Assembly (NCBI GenBank): GCA_029907045.1
Contig: JARYMR010000024.1
Span: 1 to 15,611 of the forward strand
Reading direction: 5' to 3'
From: Candidatus Bathyarchaeota archaeon
GTDB taxonomy: Archaea > Thermoproteota > Bathyarchaeia > Bathyarchaeales > UBA233
Length of the DNA: 15,611 nt
Made by a program: the position numbers and the translations under genes. Position 1 is the stretch's first letter; each line of letters starts with the position of its first letter. Positions 1 through 5,589 of the stretch are shown one piece after another. Under the pieces are notes generated by a model. That model was not told the origin of the DNA, ran no database searches, and saw nothing but the letters and a program-made list of their open reading frames with translations.

Positions 1-855
1 TTGGCATTCTTCTCCCGGGTCGTTTTTGCCCCATTTATGAGCAAGTAAAATTATCCCATCTTCATAACTTTCAATGAATGGTATTATGTTTCCAGCCTTT
101 GTTGTAATCTCACGGGATAAATAGCCAACACCATAAAGTCCGCCCAAATAAGCCTTAACGATAAAAGTGTAGGCTGTCTGATTATTATTAACATTTATCC
201 CTGAAAAAGTCAAAGAAGCCAAACCTACGGAATTGGTTGTAGTATTACCTCTTATACATCCGCCAACATTCGGTCCACTTGTCCAGAACATCAAATAATC
301 AAGAAATGCATTAGTGAGCGGAGAACCTGGACCTAAAACTTGAACTTCTAATTTTAATGGATTAAGTTGTGTTTCCCTGATGTTTATTGTTAAAATTGGA
401 GTTATTGTTAGTTGAAATCCATAAGTTCCATTTATTCCTAAAAGTTTAGATGCTGTAGAATAGTTGATGCATTCACTTTCTTGCAAAAGAAGATATCCAC
501 CGCCAAAACCCCATGACACATTACTATACCATTTTCCCGTCTTCTCATAAAATACTCTATCGCCAGCAGAAGAAAGAAGCCTCATTAAAGAAAACGGACT
601 AAGCCTATATTGGGTGAATTCTGGGTCTTGCAATCCAAAACCATAAGGAGTACAATTGCTTTTACCCCAGTACTCTGGAATGCCGGGATTTAGGAGCATG
701 TTGTCGAGGAGGTCGCTGCATTTTGTTGCAAGATATCGGTGCCGTTGATATATAAGGGCTGTTTGGATTGTCTGGTTGAAAAGGCTTATGAAAAGCAGCA
801 TAGCTCCCAGAAAAACTGTGACGGAAACAAGATGGTCTATTGTTGAGCCAGCCAT
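1..855 (-). CDS. Pilin-like protein with Ig-like ectodomain (partial, C-terminus beyond window)
   Basis: The frame is open from an ATG at 855 to the left edge: 285 codons, no stop seen. The N-terminus MAGSTIDHLVSVTVFLGAM is a short leader and one hydrophobic helix (about residues 9-28), the layout of a type IV pilin-like protein; G3|S4 followed by STID resembles the G|QxSxE processing region of archaeal class III prepilins, with Asp in place of Glu. Residues about 150-255 look like an Ig-like beta-sandwich, with a turn (TTTNSVGLASLTF) like the TDSNGxAxFxF turn of the Big_1-type repeats in the surface protein at 5590-8553. The ribosome binding site GGAGG (866-870) overlaps the end of the upstream gene, whose TAA ends six bases before this ATG. 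As last visible gene of the pilus operon it is probably a minor or tip pilin. Function is inferred; the specific family is not recognised. Confidence 0.75.
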   Translation of the reverse strand, partial: MAGSTIDHLVSVTVFLGAMLLFISLFNQTIQTALIYQRHRYLATKCSDLLDNMLLNPGIPEYWGKSNCTPYGFGLQDPEFTQYRLSPFSLMRLLSSAGDRVFYEKTGKWYSNVSWGFGGGYLLLQESECINYSTASKLLGINGTYGFQLTITPILTINIRETQLNPLKLEVQVLGPGSPLTNAFLDYLMFWTSGPNVGGCIRGNTTTNSVGLASLTFSGINVNNNQTAYTFIVKAYLGGLYGVGYLSREITTKAGNIIPFIESYEDGIILLAHKWGKNDPGEECQ

Positions 856-861
856 TTCAGC

Positions 862-1344
862 TTAACCTCCAAAAGAAAGGCATATGGTTCCATTCGCGAA
901 CTTTTCAACCATTATGCAAGCGTTTGTAGAATTGCTAACGAAAGTGGATTCTCTCCACGTAACATTTTGACCCAAAATAACCGAAGTTGTCACCGTAGTT
1001 CCAACAGTTCTCAGCTTAAGCGTTATCTCTAAAACTTTGCTTGAATTCAAAGCAGGGTCTAAAACGGTCTTTAAAGTTGCATTTCCAATATATGGGTAAT
1101 TTTCTATAAAGGGTGGAACATCCACCTTCTGCGTTACAGTTCCAGCAGATATGGAATCATGGTTTAAGGCAAAATACACTTGCTGGATACTACTTCCAAT
1201 ATGGCTTGCAGCCTCCTGAAGAGCAAGAGTCCTACGAGAATCAACCCAAATGTTCATAAGCCAACTGGCTGTCAGAGGAAAGAGGAAAATCTGCAAAATC
1301 AAAACTGGAACCATAATCACATACTCAATAGTTACATGCGGCAT
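862..1344 (-). CDS. Small TadE-like / class III pilin-like protein
   Basis: A 160-residue protein with one N-terminal hydrophobic helix (about residues 8-30) and an extracytoplasmic beta-rich remainder with several N-x-S/T sequons. Its N-terminus MPHVTIEYVIMVPVLIL resembles the QxSxEY motif just after the cleavage site of archaeal class III prepilins (here HVTIEY, with the conserved Glu at residue 7), but the usual charged leader and Gly before the site are missing. It may therefore be processed atypically or stay as a membrane-anchored TadE-type pseudopilin. The ATG is preceded by GGAGG (1353-1357) at 8-base spacing, overlapping the TAG stop of the upstream prepilin gene. It lies between that gene and another pilin-like gene. 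A subunit or minor pilin of the same filament is the likeliest role; the exact family is uncertain. Confidence 0.8.
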   Translation of the reverse strand: MPHVTIEYVIMVPVLILQIFLFPLTASWLMNIWVDSRRTLALQEAASHIGSSIQQVYFALNHDSISAGTVTQKVDVPPFIENYPYIGNATLKTVLDPALNSSKVLEITLKLRTVGTTVTTSVILGQNVTWRESTFVSNSTNACIMVEKFANGTICLSFGG

Positions 1345-1356
1345 CCACTACCCCTC

Positions 1357-2199
1357 CTAAGCATGCAACCCTAAAGAAACAACCACCTCACTAGTGTAAA
1401 ACTCGATAATGGAGCCGCTTGGAACACTCAATGTCTCTTCCATCTCATCAAAATTGAAAAAGTCCTCACCAAAGCCTAAACTGCTCTTGGGAAAAGAAAC
1501 ACATATCTTAACTGAACTAACACCAGCTATAGTTTTAACTGAAACATTCCTTCCCGTAAGCGTTACAGACTGAGAAAGACGAGGATGGCTTCCAGAAGAG
1601 AGAATGGGCAAATAAAACTTAAAATAATTCTTCACTTCTCCACCAGCAGATATCGTCGAATTCAAAACCCTAATTATAGGAACTACCACAACCCTTATGT
1701 AATTGCCATCATCCATAGGCAACTTTTCAATAACATAAATAGAGCTTACAGGCGCCGAAGATCCAACTTGAATGAAAGACCTGTTGGATGGAAAGATGCT
1801 TTCATAATAGTTATTTCCAATGGAATATTTGCTTATAGGCATGTTAAACAAAAGAATTCCAGTAACATTACTTGTAAAGTAAACAGTTCCATTCACATAA
1901 ACCGTATAATTCAAAGCTGCACTTTCAAAATTAACCTGTCCATACTTACTCGCATAACGAACCGTCTGCGTACGCCCAATAATCCAAGCCACATCATCAA
2001 TTTGAAGCCCAACCGTCTGCATAAACTGTTTTACAGCGCTAAACTCGTTTTCAGCCATCCTCGCAATCAAAAAATTATTCGCAAAAACAACAGCCACAAG
2101 AAGAAGTACAACTACAGCACTTGTTAATATAACAGTAGAAATTGCTGGACTAACCCCTCTTTCATCCTTTCTCAACCCGAATCTTACGGTTTCCTTAAT
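1357..2199 (-). CDS. Archaeal class III prepilin (type IV pilin family), probable ATT start
   Basis: The N-terminus carries a basic leader ending DERG, then VSPAISTVI and a long hydrophobic stretch. This is the archaeal type IV pilin N-terminal pattern (PF07790-like), with a prepilin peptidase site between G and V. The mature part is about 265 residues, beta-rich with many N-x-S/T sequons, larger than a typical major pilin, so it could be a major or minor subunit. Start choice: the first conventional start is TTG at 2175, but its nearest GGAGG (2208-2212) is about 32 bases away. An in-frame ATT at 2199-2197 has 8-base spacing from that GGAGG, identical to the spacing and upstream decamer at the next gene's ATG. 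From ATT the protein is 280 residues with leader MKETVRFGLRKDERG; from TTG it is 272. It follows the TadC-like gene with the ribosome binding site overlapping that gene's stop. Confidence 0.88.
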   Translation of the reverse strand: MKETVRFGLRKDERGVSPAISTVILTSAVVVLLLVAVVFANNFLIARMAENEFSAVKQFMQTVGLQIDDVAWIIGRTQTVRYASKYGQVNFESAALNYTVYVNGTVYFTSNVTGILLFNMPISKYSIGNNYYESIFPSNRSFIQVGSSAPVSSIYVIEKLPMDDGNYIRVVVVPIIRVLNSTISAGGEVKNYFKFYLPILSSGSHPRLSQSVTLTGRNVSVKTIAGVSSVKICVSFPKSSLGFGEDFFNFDEMEETLSVPSGSIIEFYTSEVVVSLGLHA

Positions 2200-2215
2200 C
2201 GTTTTCCCCTCCTAA
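2197..2215 (-). promoter_or_regulatory. Ribosome binding site and probable ATT initiation codon of the prepilin gene
   Basis: Read on the minus strand, TTAGGAGGGG (2215-2206) contains the TAG stop of the TadC-like gene and a strong GGAGG, followed after six bases by ATT in the prepilin frame. The same ten bases (1360-1351) with the same six-base gap precede the ATG of the next gene at 1344. No ATG, GTG or TTG lies within 20 bases of this site in any frame. The site therefore favours ATT over the distant TTG at 2175. This is inference from spacing and needs an N-terminal peptide or ribosome profiling. Confidence 0.6.
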
Positions 2216-3912
2216 CCAAAACTTATAAACATGGGCACCAACTTCGCTGCCAAAACAGCGATTATCACCAGAACAGCAGCATGCTTAAAGCCTGCAGCAA
2301 CAGATTCCTCGCTGATTTTGCCAGCCACAATACCAATTAAATAGCTGTGGAAAATACATGAAGTCGTAAACGTCATTATTAATGGAGTTAAGTCCTTTTT
2401 CTGGCCGGTTTCAGCCACCCCAAGAGTGCCTGATGTGAAACCTATCATCATTGTTGTTGTTGCCACAAGGAGAATTGCAGCAAAATAGGGCATTAGTATG
2501 TATGGGCGGACTGCCATCTTCTTTTCTTTTTCAACCTCTTGCGTTAAATTGTTAAATCTTGCAAGGGATTCTATCATGGCAATTGTTCCGCCGCCTACGT
2601 CTATTGTTTCAACGAGCAGAAACATGACAATTTGAGCCATCCAGCTTCGCATTCGCTTGACAAAATCCATTATAACCTTTCTTACAGGGACTCCCCAAGA
2701 GATTTCAGAGCTTATTTTTCGCAGTTCCTTGCTGAATTCGCCATAATCTCTGTTGGCAAGGCTTTCAACACACTTTTCTGGGGATAAGCCTGTCTTTCTG
2801 ACTTCTGTTAAATCTCTGAGGAAACTGTTAATGCCTTGTTCGATGCTTGCCTTCTTTTTTGAAAGTCTGCTGTTGACAACGGCTGCTGGCGCTGTGGCAA
2901 CGAATAGAGATATGGCGATGGCAACGGGCAAATCGATAATGGTTTGGAAGTTGCTGAAAAAGGGCACTTCTATGAAACCCATAAAGTTTGTCAATAACAT
3001 AAACAATATTATGGCTATGATGCTGCAAACTCCGAAAACCTTGTAGGGACGCATCTCCACCACCGGAGTTTTGGGTTGCATGCTATGAGCCAAATAGATG
3101 AACATGAAAGAAAGCATAGGCGTGAATAGATATGTGTATAAGATTATGCCTGAATACATGGATATTCCAACGCTGTAGATGGATTCTACGCTGAATAGTA
3201 TGTAGAAGCATAGGGACATCAGAACCATCACGATTATGAAAGTTTCTAGTAGCATTCCAAGCCTTTCAGCTGCAGCCTTAACACGCAAGGCTCTCGTTTT
3301 GAAAATGTCTTCAGCTTTTCTTTCTAGAAAATGTCCAATGTCGCCGCCTATAATTACTGTTGAGGCATAGCCGGAAAGGAAATCTTTGAAAATGTCGAGG
3401 GGATTTTTCTTTGCCGCATTCTCTATGGCTGAAAGAGGGGCTATACCGAAAATTTCCACATCTTTTATTATTTCCCTTGCCTCGCTTCTCATAGCGGGCA
3501 TTAGTTCGACTTCTGCAAGTCGTTTAAAACTTGTGTATGGTGCTATGCCGCCTGAAGCCATGACGCTGATGTAAGCGGCTGCGAATGGCATTTCCCTTTC
3601 AAGATTGCTTGCTCTTTCACCAGCCCTCGAGATTGGTATAAGAAGGAAACCTATCATCACATAAAATGGAAGGGGTACAAGGAAGATTATTGGAATGAAA
3701 CCGTAAAGATAGAGAATGGCTATTGATATTATTGAGATTGGAAGCGTCAAGATTGCGATGAAAAACATTAGGGAAACATAGGTTTGGGGATAAATCTTGA
3801 TTTTTGCCCTTTCAAGATATTCCTTAAACTCGATGACATGTTTTAGAAAGGAGGGTGCTGCTTTACCGAAAATGCGAAAGGACCAAGCTTCAAGGGTTTC
3901 TAGAAACGGCAA
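2212..3912 (-). CDS. TadC/GspF-type pilus assembly membrane platform protein with two T2SF domains
   Basis: A 566-residue polytopic membrane protein. Hydrophobic segments near residues 44-95 and 220-275 surround a first cytoplasmic T2SF-like domain (about 105-215, starting LEREMPFAAAYISVMASGG), and a second copy (about 360-470, with FLRDLTEVRKTG and VETIDVGGGT) lies between later membrane segments, ending with helices around 475-500 and 545-563. Two T2SF halves in one chain is the usual archaeal arrangement for the TadC/FlaJ-like core protein. It should anchor the ATPase encoded just upstream and drive pilin insertion into the filament. The start is TTG, supported by GGAGGT at 3921-3926 (8 bases before the start), inside the 3' end of the ATPase gene, which it overlaps by 23 bases; translational coupling is likely. 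The stop overlaps the prepilin ribosome binding site. Confidence 0.93.
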   Translation of the reverse strand: MPFLETLEAWSFRIFGKAAPSFLKHVIEFKEYLERAKIKIYPQTYVSLMFFIAILTLPISIISIAILYLYGFIPIIFLVPLPFYVMIGFLLIPISRAGERASNLEREMPFAAAYISVMASGGIAPYTSFKRLAEVELMPAMRSEAREIIKDVEIFGIAPLSAIENAAKKNPLDIFKDFLSGYASTVIIGGDIGHFLERKAEDIFKTRALRVKAAAERLGMLLETFIIVMVLMSLCFYILFSVESIYSVGISMYSGIILYTYLFTPMLSFMFIYLAHSMQPKTPVVEMRPYKVFGVCSIIAIILFMLLTNFMGFIEVPFFSNFQTIIDLPVAIAISLFVATAPAAVVNSRLSKKKASIEQGINSFLRDLTEVRKTGLSPEKCVESLANRDYGEFSKELRKISSEISWGVPVRKVIMDFVKRMRSWMAQIVMFLLVETIDVGGGTIAMIESLARFNNLTQEVEKEKKMAVRPYILMPYFAAILLVATTTMMIGFTSGTLGVAETGQKKDLTPLIMTFTTSCIFHSYLIGIVAGKISEESVAAGFKHAAVLVIIAVLAAKLVPMFISFG

Positions 3913-5518
3913 TCGCTTTTACCTCCTCCCCAGCAACAACTTTTTCATAAATCTGTTTTGGTCTAGCGTAATATTCTGCAATGATGGCGGCTACATCTTT
4001 GTAGCTTCTAATGTTGCGTTCACGCATCCAATGGAGAATTTCCTTGCGCCTCTCTATCTCTTCAATCAGTTCCTTTTTGGTTGCGCCTATGCGTTCAGAA
4101 ATTTGCGACAACATCAAACTTTTATCGAAGGCGGGTATATGGGTGTCTTTTGTGGGGTGCCACTTGAAAGCGCATCTGTAGTCTTCGTAATCTGCGATTT
4201 CGTTGACATTAATTACACGCCTATATGCTTTCTTCTCAGCACCTTTTACTAAATGAACCCTCTGAATTGACAATACAATGTTCATCAAGGGAATGTAGGC
4301 GGGCGAAATGTCCATGGGCTTGGATGTTAAACGCTTAACCGCCGAATCCAAGTTTTCAGCGTGCATTGTGCACATGCCTCCGTGTCCTGTAGCTAAAGCT
4401 TGGAAGAGCACATAGGCTTCTTGACCTCTCACCTCGCCCACAATCAGTATGTCTGGTCTATGCCTCATTGAAGTTTTCACCAAGTCAAAGAGGGTTACTT
4501 CGCCGACGCTGCTTCCGCCTAAGCCATAGCTTTGTCTGGCAATAAGCGAAACCCAGTTTTCATGGGGTAGGTTAAGCTCTGCCGTTTCTTCTATTGTTAC
4601 TATTTTGCTTCCAGGCTTAATCAAGCAAGCTAAAGCGTTTAGGGCTGTTGTTTTTCCAGCAGCCGTTCCACCCAAAACCATAATTGAAGCCCTATTTTCG
4701 AGGCAAAGCCAGAAGTAGGCTGCCATTTCCTCCGAGAAAGTGCCCAAATTTATTAAGTCAATTATTGAATAGGGGTCTTCCCTAAATTTCCTAATGGTGA
4801 AGGCAGTTCCAAAAGGTGTAACCTCACGTCTATAACATACCGCAAGTCTATGCTTGCCAGGCAGTGAAGCGTCCACTATGGGGAAAGCTGAACTCACATG
4901 TTTTCCAGCCATGTGCACAAGCTTAACGACCATATTGTCAAGTTCTTCATCGTTTTCAAATTCCAAATTTGTTTCAATGCTTTCATAGTTTCTGTGCCAG
5001 ACATAAACTGGTTTGTTAACTCCATCGCATGAAATGTCTTCAATGTTTGGATCCCGCATTAAGGGATCAATTTTGCCAAAACCCACGAGGTCTCTTTCGG
5101 CGTGATAGAGAATTTTGTACCATGAAACGTCAGGTAACCATCCTAAGCTTATACGGTATTTGTCAACGATTTTTTTGGCTTCTTCTGCGAAGAATTTTCT
5201 TGGGTCAAGGATTTCCTCTTTTGGAGATTCTATTTCTGCCAATAAAATTTCTAATATGCGGTTGTAAACGCTTCTTTCAAGGGGGTCAAGCTGCAGCTCA
5301 TCCAAGATGTATTTGTACTCGCCAGTTTTTGGATATTGCACTATGGCAACATGAGCAAAAGGCTCATAGAGTGGGTACTTCTCAACAACTTTAAATCCCC
5401 TTGGTATGGGCTTTGGTGGCGGCGGAGGAATAACCACTTGTGGCTTTCGCTTAATGTTAAGTTTAATTCTTACTCTTTTAAGTTTTGTTAACGTTTCTTT
5501 AAGCTTCAGTCGTGCCAT
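3890..5518 (-). CDS. Pilus/secretion ATPase of the TadA/CpaF (VirB11-GspE) superfamily
   Basis: A 542-residue cytoplasmic hexameric-type motor that should power assembly of the pilins encoded downstream. Visible motifs in order: basic N-terminus and proline run (PPPPPKP, residues 31-37); N-terminal domain to about residue 240; Walker A GGTAAGKT (283-290); Asp box VTIEETAEL (307-315); Walker B DILIVGEVRGQE (356-367); His box TGHGGMCTMHA (377-387). Spacing and length fit archaeal type IV pilus or Tad ATPases. There is no retraction ATPase in the window. The C-terminus (about 470-542) is a helical extension. The ATG is preceded by AGGAG (about 5527-5531). This is the first gene of the operon: a TATA-like box and inverted repeat lie just upstream, and the TadC-like gene begins inside its 3' end. 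Which pilus type it serves (adhesive pilus, secretion or other filament) cannot be decided here. Confidence 0.95.
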   Translation of the reverse strand: MARLKLKETLTKLKRVRIKLNIKRKPQVVIPPPPPKPIPRGFKVVEKYPLYEPFAHVAIVQYPKTGEYKYILDELQLDPLERSVYNRILEILLAEIESPKEEILDPRKFFAEEAKKIVDKYRISLGWLPDVSWYKILYHAERDLVGFGKIDPLMRDPNIEDISCDGVNKPVYVWHRNYESIETNLEFENDEELDNMVVKLVHMAGKHVSSAFPIVDASLPGKHRLAVCYRREVTPFGTAFTIRKFREDPYSIIDLINLGTFSEEMAAYFWLCLENRASIMVLGGTAAGKTTALNALACLIKPGSKIVTIEETAELNLPHENWVSLIARQSYGLGGSSVGEVTLFDLVKTSMRHRPDILIVGEVRGQEAYVLFQALATGHGGMCTMHAENLDSAVKRLTSKPMDISPAYIPLMNIVLSIQRVHLVKGAEKKAYRRVINVNEIADYEDYRCAFKWHPTKDTHIPAFDKSLMLSQISERIGATKKELIEEIERRKEILHWMRERNIRSYKDVAAIIAEYYARPKQIYEKVVAGEEVKAIAVSRNP

Positions 5519-5557
5519 TGCGTTTTCTCCTAATCAATTAATATATTATGTACGGTC

Positions 5558-5568
5558 TATTAAATATT
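5558..5568 (-). promoter_or_regulatory. Putative TATA box of the pilus operon
   Basis: The minus strand reads AATATTTAATA here. Counting about 26 bases downstream puts the transcript start near 5537, giving a leader of roughly 19 bases that contains the AGGAG site before the ATPase ATG at 5518. Placement and composition fit an archaeal promoter; no mapped transcript supports it. Confidence 0.45.
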
Positions 5569-5570
5569 AC

Positions 5571-5582
5571 GTCTCACGAGAC
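5571..5582. promoter_or_regulatory. Inverted repeat abutting the pilus promoter, candidate operator
   Basis: GTCTC-AC-GAGAC is a perfect five-base inverted repeat with a two-base centre, placed two bases upstream of the TATA-like box of the ATPase gene, where TFB contacts (BRE) or a regulator would bind. It is also 8 bases after the TAG stop of the surface-protein gene, so it could instead form a short hairpin in that transcript. There is no T-run directly after it on the minus strand, which makes a terminator less likely. Confidence 0.35.
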
Positions 5583-5589
5583 TTTACTC

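Noticed and set aside
1585..2127. A 180-codon open frame on the plus strand opposite the prepilin gene
   Set aside because: It lies fully antisense to a well-supported pilin, has no ribosome binding site or domain, and its composition (rich in N, R, I) is that of a shadow frame.
3890..3912. Equal 23-base overlaps at ATPase/TadC and at the two glycosyltransferases (11361-11383)
   Set aside because: The sequences and strands differ; equal length looks like coincidence in a compact genome.
3797..4252. A 151-codon plus-strand frame opposite the ATPase/TadC junction
   Set aside because: It is antisense to the conserved ATPase C-terminus and the TadC-like N-terminus, with no motif of its own.
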